A program made the translations under genes and the position numbers. Of a DNA stretch of 64,000 bases, positions 47,613 to 56,219 are shown one piece after another. Within the stretch, counting starts at the first letter, position 1, and every line of letters starts with the position of its first letter. The stretch covers positions 124,001 to 188,000 of the forward strand of contig NZ_JAZAQL010000006.1 of the NCBI RefSeq assembly GCF_037081675.1. The letters run 5' to 3'. The DNA comes from Halorubellus litoreus. Its GTDB lineage: Archaea; Halobacteriota; Halobacteria; Halobacteriales; Natrialbaceae. The notes beneath the pieces were generated by a model that was given only the letters and a program-made list of their open reading frames with translations, was not told where the DNA came from and did not search any database.

Positions 47613-49010
47613 TCACTCGCTGGGTTCGACGTTGTGGTTCAGCCGGAAGACGTTCTCGGGGTCCCACTTCGTCTTGACCTCGACCATCCGGTCGTAGTTC
47701 TCGCGGTACGCGGCCTGCTGGTCACCGTCCGTCTCGGAGACGAAGTTCGCGTAAACGCCGCCCGTCGAGTGGGGCGTCATCGCCTCGTGCATGTCGCGCG
47801 CCCAGGCGATGCACTCCTCGTCCTGTTCGGGGTCGGTCCACTGCGTGTGGAGGTTCATCACGAACTCGGCGTCGCGGTGGGGATAGGCCGTCGCGTCGAC
47901 CGGCCGTTCGTTGATCGCGCCGCCGAGTTGTGCACACGCGATTTCCGTGAGTTCGGTGGGAATCGTCTCGCCGAACTCGACGAACGTCTCGATCATCCCG
48001 TCGGTCAACTCGAGGAAGTTGTGGGACTTCCAGTAGTTCCGGTTCCCGGCCGGACCCAGTCCGTCGAACGCCTGTTGCCACCCCGCGTAGGGGTGGGGCC
48101 CGACCGCGTCGGCGACCGGGTCGCCGATGTCGCGCCACGGCTGGAGCGCTTGCTCCGCGTCACTGATATCGCCGGCGTAGAACGCCGCGAGGATGAGGAC
48201 CCGCTCGCCGTGCCACTCCGCGGGGATGGCCTCGAGCGGGGGTGCGTCCCGGATGACGAACCAGACCGCCACCTCGTCGGGGGCGTCCGCAGCCAGTCTC
48301 CGGTGTTCCTTCAGGACCATCTCGGCGTCGTCGAACGGGTAGACGATCGGGCCAGACAGCACCTCAGGGCCGACCTCGTGCAGTTGGAACTCGAAGGACG
48401 TCACGATCCCGAAGTTCCCACCGCCGCCGCGGATCCCCCAGAAGAGGTCCGGGTTCTCGTCCTCGCTCGCGTGAACGAGTTCGCCGTCGGCGGTGACGAC
48501 GTCCGCCGAGATGAGATTGTCCACGGTGAGACCGTGCTTGCGCGAGAGCCAGCCCCAGCCGCCGCCGAGGGTGAGTCCGGCGACGCCCGTCGTCGAGTTG
48601 TAGCCCGCGGGCGTCGCGAGCCCGAACGCCTGGGTCTCGTGGTCGAGTTCGTTCAGGACCACGCCCGGTTCGACGCGCGCGGTCTTCGCGTCCGGGTCGA
48701 CCCGGACCGCGTTCATCCGCGACAGGTCGATCATGAAGGCGTCGTCCTGGACGGCGCGTCCGGCGATGTTGTGCCCGCCGCCTTTCACGGAGATGGTGTG
48801 GTCGTGTTCTCGCGCGAATTTCACCGCCGCGATGACGTCCGCGGGCCCGGCGCACTGCGCGACGAGCGCGGGGTGTTCGTCTATCATCGCGTTCCAGACG
48901 GTTCGGGCCTCGTCGTAGCCCTCGTCGCCGGGGCGGATGACGGTGCCGCGGAACGCCGCCGCGAAGTCGGTGATGGCCTGGTCGTCGGTCTTGGGTGTCG
49001 TTAGGGACAT
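47613..49010 (-). CDS. FAD-linked oxidoreductase, PCMH/berberine-bridge family
   Basis: 465 residues. The FAD-binding domain shows VKGGGHNIAGRAVQDDAFMI at about 75-95, with the His that may bind FAD covalently. PAGYNSTTGVAGLTLGGGWG and WGIRGGGGNFGIVTSFEFQL follow, and the BBE tail is YRENYDRMVEVKTKWDPENV. Such enzymes oxidise sugars, alkaloid-like compounds or other alcohols with O2. The true substrate cannot be told. The acidic composition fits local adaptation rather than recent transfer from a non-halophile. Confidence 0.9.
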   Translation of the reverse strand: MSLTTPKTDDQAITDFAAAFRGTVIRPGDEGYDEARTVWNAMIDEHPALVAQCAGPADVIAAVKFAREHDHTISVKGGGHNIAGRAVQDDAFMIDLSRMNAVRVDPDAKTARVEPGVVLNELDHETQAFGLATPAGYNSTTGVAGLTLGGGWGWLSRKHGLTVDNLISADVVTADGELVHASEDENPDLFWGIRGGGGNFGIVTSFEFQLHEVGPEVLSGPIVYPFDDAEMVLKEHRRLAADAPDEVAVWFVIRDAPPLEAIPAEWHGERVLILAAFYAGDISDAEQALQPWRDIGDPVADAVGPHPYAGWQQAFDGLGPAGNRNYWKSHNFLELTDGMIETFVEFGETIPTELTEIACAQLGGAINERPVDATAYPHRDAEFVMNLHTQWTDPEQDEECIAWARDMHEAMTPHSTGGVYANFVSETDGDQQAAYRENYDRMVEVKTKWDPENVFRLNHNVEPSE

Positions 49011-49182
49011 GTTCGATTCTTCACTCCGAGTGTACTACGCGACGTGAGGGTGTGAAGGAGAGACATTTTCACACTGAAGTGGTGTACTCCGGAACCGGAT
49101 GACACGCGACCGCAGGACGTCGCCGCCGGGACGGTCTCGGCGCTGTCTGCGGGTTCCTGCTCGGGCGTCGTCGCCGTGGACC

Positions 49183-49278
49183 ACTCGTCGCCCCAGCGGA
49201 CGTCGTCGCCGCTGACTACTCGTCGCCCCAGCGGACGTCGTCGCCGCTGACTACTCGTCGCCCCAGCGGACGTCGTCG
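49183..49278. repeat. 35-bp tandem repeat, three copies, at the 3' end of nurA
   Basis: ACTCGTCGCCCCAGCGGACG recurs at 49183, 49218 and 49253 with a period of 35 bases. The innermost copy encodes the last residues of NurA (DDVRWGDE and stop); the outer two are copies of that end lying past the stop codon. The period is not a multiple of three, so the copies fall in other frames. Confidence 0.88.
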
Positions 49279-50546
49279 TACTGGCGGGCGCGCCGGGACT
49301 GGAACGTCTCCTCGAGGGTCTCGCGGAGCGAGCGCTTCTCGCGGCCGCCGATCTTCGCGAGTTCGTCGGCTTTCCCGACTGCCAGGGGTGGGCCGCGTTC
49401 CGCGGCGACGGACGCGAGCGCCCACTGCTGGAGGGCGTCGCGCTGGCTCTCGTGGCGCGTGACGGCGTAGGGCGCTTCGAGCCGGTAGAGGACGTCCGTC
49501 CGCGGGTCGTATATCGCGCAGAACGTCACCTCGTACGCTTCGTCGTCGAGGCGGCGGTCGACGCCGAGGGCGTCGCCGTGCCGGGAGAGCACGCGGTCGG
49601 TGCCGCCGCGGGAGACGAACCACGACGTCGCGGTGAGCGCGCTCGTGTCGCGCTCGAACCGCCGCGGCGTCGGGCCGTCGTCGTCGGCGTCGCGCGCGTC
49701 CTCGTCGGCGACCATCTCGCCGCGTTCGAGGAGGCGTTTGAACATCGCGGCGTCGTCCACCCACGGCGCCTGCCCGAACGAGTCCCGGACGACGCGCGTG
49801 ATGGCGTTCCCCGCGGGGTTCTTCACGAACCCGACGAGTGGCACGTCCTTCTCGACGAACCGCTCGACGAGTCGGACGTAGTTCTCGACGACCTCCTCGG
49901 GCTGGTCCTCCTCCTCGAGCACCGTCTTGAGTTCGGGGTGCTGGTCGGCCCACCGCAGGAGGCCGGTCGGGTAGATGGGGCCGTCGAGGACGAGGAGGTC
50001 GTCGACGACGTCAGCGTTCGTGCGCGCGTGCTCGGATTCGGCGCGGTACAGGCTGAGTGCGTGCACGACGCCTTCCTCGAAGCGGTTGACGCGGGGCGCT
50101 TGCCGTATCTGCGTGCGGACGTAGCCGGCGTCGTTCATCGTCCAGTCGTCCTCGTCGAACGCGACGGTCGCGTCCGCGGAGTGGACGGTCATGACCATCG
50201 TCCGGCCGCGGTGGAGGTCGAGGTCGCTCGGCGTCGCGCTCATCGCGGCTTGCGCGATGTCGAGCACGAGCCCGTTCGAGAACGTCGTCGGGTTGATGGT
50301 GCCGGCGTCGAGCCCGTGCACGGAGTCGAAGTCGGTGTCGGCGAGCGCGACGTCCTCGACGTCCGCGACGAGCCGGCGCTGGTCGTCGAGCGGTTCGAGG
50401 ACGCGGTCGCCGTCGTGCACGAGCGGGTCGAGGTACTCGGTCCAGACGGTCTCGGCGACGTCGCGGTGGTCGGACTCGTCGACGTCGTACTGGATGCGCT
50501 TGGCGAGGCGCGCGATGCCCTCGTAGTGCACGGGGTCGAGCGTCAC
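49251..50546 (-). CDS. nurA: NurA-type nuclease
   Basis: 431 residues. NurA is the 5'-3' nuclease paired with HerA in archaeal DNA-end resection. The metal-binding Asp is in VHGLDAGTINPTTFSNGLVL at about 77-96. A second acidic motif lies in LLVLDGPIYPTGLLRWADQH at about 190, and VGFVKNPAGNAITRVVRDSF follows, as in the family. The C-terminal half (ALTATSWFVSRGGTDRVLSR and VTFCAIYDPRTDVLYRLEAP) completes the RNase H-like fold. Its 3' end is triplicated in the DNA beyond the stop. herA is 3.5 kb downstream. Confidence 0.88.
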   Translation of the reverse strand: MTLDPVHYEGIARLAKRIQYDVDESDHRDVAETVWTEYLDPLVHDGDRVLEPLDDQRRLVADVEDVALADTDFDSVHGLDAGTINPTTFSNGLVLDIAQAAMSATPSDLDLHRGRTMVMTVHSADATVAFDEDDWTMNDAGYVRTQIRQAPRVNRFEEGVVHALSLYRAESEHARTNADVVDDLLVLDGPIYPTGLLRWADQHPELKTVLEEEDQPEEVVENYVRLVERFVEKDVPLVGFVKNPAGNAITRVVRDSFGQAPWVDDAAMFKRLLERGEMVADEDARDADDDGPTPRRFERDTSALTATSWFVSRGGTDRVLSRHGDALGVDRRLDDEAYEVTFCAIYDPRTDVLYRLEAPYAVTRHESQRDALQQWALASVAAERGPPLAVGKADELAKIGGREKRSLRETLEETFQSRRARQYDDVRWGDE

Positions 50547-50636
50547 GTCGCGTGGGTGGTCGCGGGCGCGCTTAAGCGCCGTGGTCGTCGGTGGTGGTTC
50601 CTGCGTTTACTCGCGACCGAACTAATTTCTATCAAC

Positions 50637-50647
50637 GTGTTTATGTT
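50637..50647 (+). promoter_or_regulatory. TATA box of the zinc-ribbon gene at 50672
   Basis: GTGTTTATGTTT stands about 28 bases before the ATG at 50672 and is the most AT-rich element of the divergent nurA spacer, pointing to a leaderless or nearly leaderless transcript. Confidence 0.6.
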
Positions 50648-50671
50648 TCTGCGGGCGCGAGCGTCGGGTAG

Positions 50672-50953
50672 ATGAGCGACCCCGCGACCCCCGAGCGCGG
50701 CAGCGAGGACCCGGTCGACTGGCGGCGCACCGACGACGGCGTCCGCCTCTTCGACCCCGACAACGACGACGCCTGGATCGAGGTCACGTTCGAGGCCGGC
50801 GTCCCCCCAGAGAAACGCCTGTTCATGGTCTGCGACGACTGCGGCGCCGTCGCCGCCCAGCGCACCCGCCCGGGTCGCGCCAGCGTCTGCGCGGACTGCG
50901 GCACCGAACACGACCACGAACCCCGTCGGCCGCCCGAACAGACGCGCGAGTAA
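50672..50953 (+). CDS. Small zinc-ribbon protein
   Basis: 93 residues. Two CxxC pairs, MVCDDCGAVAAQ and SVCADCGTEHDH, can bind one zinc. The segment before it (DGVRLFDPDNDDAWIEVTFE) is an acidic beta-type stretch. It resembles small zinc-finger proteins common in haloarchaea, whose function is mostly unknown but which are probably regulators or adaptors. It is divergent from nurA with 125 bases between, and 60 bases ahead of the next gene. Confidence 0.8.
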   Translation: MSDPATPERGSEDPVDWRRTDDGVRLFDPDNDDAWIEVTFEAGVPPEKRLFMVCDDCGAVAAQRTRPGRASVCADCGTEHDHEPRRPPEQTRE

Positions 50954-51013
50954 CCCACCTCCTTCCCGGTCGCGTCCGACCGTTTCTTGCCCGTCGCGCC
51001 CGACCGTTCGCGT

Positions 51014-51451
51014 ATGCCATCCGACGACGCCACCGACCGCGAACCCCGGACCATCGCGGTCAGCGAACGCGTCCACGACCACCTCCAGGCGATGGGGATG
51101 CCCGACGAGTCCGAAAGCGAGACCCTCGAACGCCTCCTCGGCCTCAGTCCCGACCCCGCGACCCTCGGCGCCGACGACCTGTCGACGCCACTCCCCGACG
51201 ACCCGGTCGTCCCAGATGCACTCGCCGCTGACCCGACGACGGACGCGACCGCGGTCGACCCCGACGAGATACCCGACCCCGACGTCGCACCCGCCGACGT
51301 CGACGCCGCACTCGGCGAACTCGCCGCCATCCTCGACCCCGACGACCGCGAACGAACGGAGGCACTCCTCGAGCGGATAGCGGCCGCCGACCCCGAGGAA
51401 CTCGACGGCATCGTCGCCGCGCTCGAGGACGACACCGAAGAGAGCGAGTAG
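51014..51451 (+). CDS. Acidic protein with ribbon-helix-helix-like N-terminus
   Basis: 145 residues from the ATG at 51014; an ATG at 50987 adds nine residues and is less likely. Residues about 10-45 (RTIAVSERVHDHLQAMGMPD, ESETLERLLG) look like the antitoxin-type fold, a strand followed by two helices, as in VapB/RHH proteins, but no toxin gene is adjacent. An acidic Pro/Asp/Ala linker and a helical C-terminus (LGELAAILDPDDRERTEALL) follow. Function unknown; a DNA-binding regulator is possible. Confidence 0.7.
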   Translation: MPSDDATDREPRTIAVSERVHDHLQAMGMPDESESETLERLLGLSPDPATLGADDLSTPLPDDPVVPDALAADPTTDATAVDPDEIPDPDVAPADVDAALGELAAILDPDDRERTEALLERIAAADPEELDGIVAALEDDTEESE

Positions 51452-51471
51452 CCCGCCGCGGCGCGCGACGC

Positions 51472-52758
51472 CTAGAAGATGTTCGCCTGCCGGTACACCG
51501 AGATGCCCTCGTTCGTTATCTCGTAGGGCTTGGTCTCCCGGGAGTGATTCGCGTCCCGTATCTTCTGTATCTCGATGGCGAGCCGCGTCTCCCGGAAGTC
51601 GTCCGGGCGAACGTACTGGAGGACGAACACGGCGTCCGTGAGGTACTCGACGATACCGTGCCGGCTCGTGTACGAGTGCTCGTCAGACGCCTCACTCGTC
51701 AGCATCGTCGTCACGCCCGCGTTCTTCAGGGAGTTCGTGAAGTCGTAGATCTCGTTCCGGCGTCTCGCGCGGTCGTCGTACATCATCTCCAGCAGCGACA
51801 CCGAGTCCAGGACGAGCCGGGTCGCGTCGAAGGACTCGATGAGTCGCGGGAGCTCCGAGCGGATGGACCGCAGCGAGTTCGCCATCTCGACGGGGTCCAG
51901 GTCGACGACGGCGAGCTGGCCGTTGTCGGCGTACTCGTCGAAGTTCAATCCCTTCTCCGTCGCGGAGTTGATGACGCGTTCGCGGGACTCCTCGAGCGTG
52001 ATGTAGATGCCGCGTTCGCCCTGCTCGAGCGCCTCGTGGAGGAACTGGAGCGCGAACGTCGTCTTCCCGGTGCCCGCGGACCCGATGGTGACCATCAGCG
52101 AGCGCTCGGGGACGCCGCCCTGTATCATCTCGTCGAGCCCGTCGATACCGAGGTCGATGCGTGGCAGGTCCGTCTCGTACTCCTCCTCGGCGTCGAACCC
52201 GCCGCCGCCTCCCATCCCGAAATCGCCGCCTCCCATGCCGAAGTCGTCGTCGACCCCCATCCCGAACTCGTCGTCGACGTCCAGGTCGCCACCCATTCCG
52301 AACTCGCCGCCGGAGAAACCACCGCCGGGGTCGACCGTCCCGCCGGAATCACCGGGCGCGCCCCCTGGGCCGCCACTCGGGCCGGCGACGTCCGGCGCGT
52401 CACCCATCGCCGCCGCGAAGTCGTCGTCGAACAGCCCACCGCCCGAACCGTCCTCGTCGACGTCGTCACCCGAATCGTCGTCGTTCGCGGCCGGCGACGA
52501 CCCGCGCTCGGCGCGGTCCACGAGGTCGGCGTCGACGGCCGCCTCGCTCGACGGCTCGTTCGCGTCACCGCCGCTGGGAGCACTGGCAGCGTCGCCGTCG
52601 ACTTCCGGTTCCGTGGCGTCCTCGTTCGCGGCGCCTGGCGCGTCGACGTCGTCGCTATCGACGTCGTCGCCGGCCCACTCGTCCCAGTCGTCGGGGGCGT
52701 TCTCCGGCGGCTCCTCGAGTGCGCGCTCGAACCAGTCCTCGTCGTCGTCCTCGCTCAT
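51472..52758 (-). CDS. KaiC-like RecA-superfamily ATPase with long disordered N-terminus
   Basis: 428 residues from the ATG at 52758. The first 190 are disordered: acidic, then Gly-rich with FGMGG-type repeats between Asp runs. The KaiC/RadA-like ATPase domain starts at about 195 (RIDLGIDGLDEMIQGGVPER), with the P-loop IGSAGTGKTTFALQFLHEAL, then GIYITLEESRERVINSATE and Walker B RLVLDSVSLLEMMY. KaiC-like archaeal ATPases act in signalling or taxis. The Gly-rich repeats may support self-association. No partner gene is adjacent. Confidence 0.88.
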   Translation of the reverse strand: MSEDDDEDWFERALEEPPENAPDDWDEWAGDDVDSDDVDAPGAANEDATEPEVDGDAASAPSGGDANEPSSEAAVDADLVDRAERGSSPAANDDDSGDDVDEDGSGGGLFDDDFAAAMGDAPDVAGPSGGPGGAPGDSGGTVDPGGGFSGGEFGMGGDLDVDDEFGMGVDDDFGMGGGDFGMGGGGGFDAEEEYETDLPRIDLGIDGLDEMIQGGVPERSLMVTIGSAGTGKTTFALQFLHEALEQGERGIYITLEESRERVINSATEKGLNFDEYADNGQLAVVDLDPVEMANSLRSIRSELPRLIESFDATRLVLDSVSLLEMMYDDRARRRNEIYDFTNSLKNAGVTTMLTSEASDEHSYTSRHGIVEYLTDAVFVLQYVRPDDFRETRLAIEIQKIRDANHSRETKPYEITNEGISVYRQANIF

Positions 52759-52939
52759 CGTCGATAGGACTCGCACGACCACATCGAGGGCCGCGCGAGC
52801 GTGCGTGTGCCGAGCGACGGGGGCGAAACGTATCAACCTTGTTGCTGTCGGCGACGGCCGCGATATCGCAACCAGCGACGGTCGCGACCGGTCACCTCAC
52901 GACGCGGGGTTTTTCACCGGGCGGGTGGTAGGCGGGGAC

Positions 52940-53779
52940 ATGCACGTAGGTGTCGTCGCCCAGAAAGGGAACGTGCGCGCCGCGGGGCTCGCCGGCGAGC
53001 TCCGCGACGAACTCCGCACCCGCGACGTCGCCGTCGCCGTCGACGAGGCGACCGCGAGCGAACTCGGCGTCGACGGCGTTCCCGCCGACGAGATGCGAGC
53101 GTGCGACCTCGTCTGCAGTATCGGCGGCGACGGCACCTTCCTCTACGCGGCCCGTGGCGCGAACTCCGTCCCCATCCTCGGCGTGAACCTCGGCGAGGTC
53201 GGGTTCCTGAACGCCGTGTCGCCCGAGGACGCCCACGACGCGCTCGTCGCGGAGGTCGAGCGGTTCCGCGAGACGGGGACGGTTCGGTCGCGCGCGCTCC
53301 CGCGGCTCGCCGCGACCGGCACGGGCGAGGACGGCGACGAGTGGTCGCTCGCGCCCGCGGTGAACGAGATCGTCGTCCAGGGCCCCCAGCGCGGGCACGG
53401 CGCCGGCGCCGGGTTCGAGGTGCGCGTCGACGGCGAACTCTACTCGGGCGGGCACGCCGACGGCGTGCTCGTCGCGACCGCGACCGGGTCGACGGCGTAC
53501 AACCTCAGCGAGGGCGGCCCGCTCGTCGCTCCCGCTGCCGGCGACTACGTCGTCACGGAGATGTGCGCGACCGACGCGATGCCGTCGCTCGTCCTGTCGC
53601 GCGACCAGACCGTCACGGTCCGCGTCGACGAAGCCGACTGCGCGCACGTCATCAGCGACGGCCGGGAGACCCGCGAGCTCGACCCGCCGGCGGCCGTCGA
53701 GGTCGGGACCGCCGAGGACCCCGTGCGGGTCGCGGGGCCGCCCGTGAACTTCTTCGAGGCCCTCAACAAGCTCGACTGA
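52940..53779 (+). CDS. nadK: NAD kinase
   Basis: 279 residues from the ATG at 52940. It phosphorylates NAD (the product of the nadABC operon at the other end of the window) to NADP. The motif CSIGGDGTFLYAARG lies at about residues 57-71, ILGVNLGEVGFLNAV follows, and the family's ATGSTAYNLSEGGPLVAP at about 183-200 forms the NAD site. The beta-sandwich C-terminus is normal. The start follows the conserved MHVGVVAQKGN pattern of archaeal members. Confidence 0.94.
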   Translation: MHVGVVAQKGNVRAAGLAGELRDELRTRDVAVAVDEATASELGVDGVPADEMRACDLVCSIGGDGTFLYAARGANSVPILGVNLGEVGFLNAVSPEDAHDALVAEVERFRETGTVRSRALPRLAATGTGEDGDEWSLAPAVNEIVVQGPQRGHGAGAGFEVRVDGELYSGGHADGVLVATATGSTAYNLSEGGPLVAPAAGDYVVTEMCATDAMPSLVLSRDQTVTVRVDEADCAHVISDGRETRELDPPAAVEVGTAEDPVRVAGPPVNFFEALNKLD

Positions 53780-53887
53780 CTGCGCGGAGAACGACAGCGT
53801 GACGCCCGCTCGAGTCCGATAGTCGGGTTCTCGCGGTCGGTTCCCCCTTCGTTAGGTACAAACATCCGTCGCACCTTCCTTGGAGCA

Positions 53888-54817
53888 ATGAGTCAGGAAC
53901 TGCCGGACGTCCAGGCGTCGAGCCCGGACGTCACCGTCGGCCTCAACCAGGTCGGGGTCACGGGCGTCGAGAAGCTCGTGAAGCTCGCCCGGCCCGAGAA
54001 GCGACCGATCGTCCTCATGGCGGAGTTCGAGGTGTTCGTCGACCTGCCGTCGTGGCGGAAGGGTGCGGACATGAGTCGGAACATGGAGGTCATCGACGAG
54101 ACCCTGGAGGCGGCGACGCGAGACGAGGCGTACCGCGTCGAGGACGTCTGCGGTGACGCCGCCGAGCGCTTGCTCGACAAGCACGACTACACGAGCAAGG
54201 CCGAGGTACGGATGGAGGCGGAACTCGTGACGCGCGAGCAGACGCCGGCGAGCGACCGGGAGACCCAGAGCACGGTGGACGTCATCGCCGGCGCGACCGC
54301 GACCGAGGAGGGCACTCGCGAGGAGGTCGGGGCGCGCGTCGTCGGGATGACGGTGTGTCCGTGCTCGCAGGGGATGAGCGCCGCGCGAGCGCGGTCGGTG
54401 CTCGACGACCTCGGCGTCGACGACGACACCGCCGAGGCGTTCCTCGACGAGGTGCCGCAGCCGGGGCACAGCCAGCGCGGGCACGCGACGCTCACCGTCG
54501 AGACCGACGGCGCACCCGAGGTCGACCTCATGGACCTCGTCGAGGTCGCTCGCGACTCGATGAGCGCGCGCATCTACAACCTCGCGAAGCGCCCGGACGA
54601 GGACCACATGACCTACGAGAGCCACTCGAACGCGAAGTTCGTCGAGGACTGCGTGCGGTCGATGGCCGAGGGCGTCGCGCGAGAGTTCCCGGACCTCGCC
54701 GACGACGCCATCGTCACGATGAAGCAGTCAAACGACGAATCCATCCACCAGCACAACGCGCACGCCGAACGCGTCGCCGAGGTCGGAACGCTCCGCGACG
54801 AGCTCGCGGACGGCTGA
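53888..54817 (+). CDS. mptA: GTP cyclohydrolase MptA
   Basis: 309 residues. MptA opens GTP to a dihydroneopterin cyclic phosphate, the first step of archaeal pterin (folate or methanopterin) synthesis, and in haloarchaea also feeds archaeosine synthesis. Motifs include VGLNQVGVTGVEKLVKLARP and VDLPSWRKGADMSRNMEV at the start, MTVCPCSQGMS at about 155, PQPGHSQRGHATLTVET and IYNLAKRPDEDHMTYESHSN near the C-terminus, and HQHNAHAER at the end. A GGAG element 6 bases before the ATG serves as ribosome-binding site. Confidence 0.94.
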   Translation: MSQELPDVQASSPDVTVGLNQVGVTGVEKLVKLARPEKRPIVLMAEFEVFVDLPSWRKGADMSRNMEVIDETLEAATRDEAYRVEDVCGDAAERLLDKHDYTSKAEVRMEAELVTREQTPASDRETQSTVDVIAGATATEEGTREEVGARVVGMTVCPCSQGMSAARARSVLDDLGVDDDTAEAFLDEVPQPGHSQRGHATLTVETDGAPEVDLMDLVEVARDSMSARIYNLAKRPDEDHMTYESHSNAKFVEDCVRSMAEGVAREFPDLADDAIVTMKQSNDESIHQHNAHAERVAEVGTLRDELADG

Positions 54818-54879
54818 ACGGTTCGACTGCTGGCCGCGACGCGGACCCGTCTCGATGCTCGCCGCGACGCGGACCGTTC

Positions 54880-55125
54880 TCAGTGCCGACTGACGTGGTA
54901 CAGTATCCCCCAGAGGAACGACAGGCCGACCATCACGACGATCGTTCCGGCGAACTGCCTGCTCGCCGGGACCGCCAGCCCGAGCTGTCGGAGCGTTCCG
55001 ATGACGAGCAGTGAGAGTTCGGCGAGCGGCGGGAGGAGCTCCCAGACGAACTTCGAGAACATCGTGCCGATGAGGAGCGTCGCGAACGCCGCGAACCCGT
55101 GCGAGGCACCCGTTGTCGCTGGCAT
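54880..55125 (-). CDS. Small two-helix membrane protein
   Basis: 81 residues, function unknown. Helices at about 10-27 (GFAAFATLLIGTMFSKFVWE) and 58-76 (FAGTIVVMVGLSFLWGILYH) frame a middle hydrophobic stretch (LSLLVIGTLRQLGLAV), so it may have three segments. It is convergent with mptA; the 60 bases between hold two imperfect GCCGCGACGCGGACC copies. Confidence 0.65.
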   Translation of the reverse strand: MPATTGASHGFAAFATLLIGTMFSKFVWELLPPLAELSLLVIGTLRQLGLAVPASRQFAGTIVVMVGLSFLWGILYHVSRH

Positions 55126-55261
55126 ACCGCTACCTGACAGCAGCCACGAACAAAACTGTATCGTCCGTTGACCTGTTCGGCGACCGTTCGACTGTCGCGC
55201 CGAGCGCGTGAGGTGCTGGTTCGCCGCCGCCGAAACGAGAGAACGGCGCTCGCAGTGTCCT

Positions 55262-56065
55262 TCAGAACGAGAGCGGTTCCGCGCTCTGCCACGTCGGGTT
55301 GAACTGGTCGAAGACGTCCGCGGCGAACTCGGGGTCCTTGAGGTCGATCATCGCGAACGCTTCGGTGCCGCCGAGCGGGTTCGGGACCTGGATGACGACC
55401 TCGATGTCGTCGATGAGGTTGAACGTCCCGGTGACCTCCTCGCTCGTGCGGACGTTGAAGTTCGGGTCGTCCGTGAGCCGGTTCCGGTAGCGGCGGCCGA
55501 CCTCCTCGCTGAGGGACGCGACCATCTCGCGAGTCATGAGGACGTCGACGTCGACGCCGCGTTCGAGGGCGTTCTCCATCTCCTCGATGATGGATTCACC
55601 GATCTCGGCGACGTTGAACTGCGGGCTCGGGTCGCTCGCGACCATCACGATGCGGTCGTCCGCGGCCGTGAGGCGTTCGAGGAGGAGGTCCGTGGTCTCC
55701 TCCTGGCCGACGGCCGCGGTCCAGAACTGCTCCTCGACGGGTTCGGCGGCGTCGAGCTCGTCGCTGAGTTCGTCGACGATGTTCTGGTACTGCTCGGCCT
55801 TCTCCTCGAGTTCGCGTTTCTTGTCCTCGAGGAGGCGGTCGAGGGCGGTCGCGGGTTCGACCGCGACGTACTTCTTCGGGCGCGACGCGGTCTGGCTGCG
55901 GACGAGATTGTACTGCTCGATGCTGTTCAGCACGTCGTAGATGCGACCCATCGGGACGTCGCTCGCCCGTGACAACTCTTTAGCGGTTGTCGGGCCGGTG
56001 TTGAGGAGCGCGCGGTACGCTCGCGCCTCGTACTCCGACAATCCGAGGTCTCGAAGGCTGGCCAT
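55262..56065 (-). CDS. TrmB-family transcription regulator
   Basis: 267 residues from the ATG at 56065. The winged helix at the N-terminus (SLRDLGLSEYEARAYRALLN, GPTTAKELSRASDVPMGRIY, DVLNSIEQYNLV) is the TrmB type, followed by a coiled-coil linker (DRLLEDKKRELEEKAEQYQN) and a sensory C-terminal domain. TrmB proteins often regulate sugar metabolism; the target here is unknown. A TATA box GTGTTTATGG (minus strand) at about 56,090-56,105 predicts a leaderless mRNA, supporting this start over one at 56080. Confidence 0.9.
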   Translation of the reverse strand: MASLRDLGLSEYEARAYRALLNTGPTTAKELSRASDVPMGRIYDVLNSIEQYNLVRSQTASRPKKYVAVEPATALDRLLEDKKRELEEKAEQYQNIVDELSDELDAAEPVEEQFWTAAVGQEETTDLLLERLTAADDRIVMVASDPSPQFNVAEIGESIIEEMENALERGVDVDVLMTREMVASLSEEVGRRYRNRLTDDPNFNVRTSEEVTGTFNLIDDIEVVIQVPNPLGGTEAFAMIDLKDPEFAADVFDQFNPTWQSAEPLSF

Positions 56066-56219
56066 AGTAAACCCAAACATAGTGGAGAACCATAAACACA
56101 TCGGTAGTTGAAGTCCTCCAGGCGCTCGAATCCGCGCAGGCCCCCCACGAGAACTCCACGGTCGTGAAATCGCAAGCGCGTTCAGACCGTCTCTGGGGTC
56201 GTGGACCGCGCGAGCGCGC

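Noticed and set aside
50987..51013. Longer start of the RHH-like gene
   Set aside because: The extra nine residues (PVAPDRSR...) do not resemble a protein start, and the ATG at 51014 gives a sensible N-terminus.
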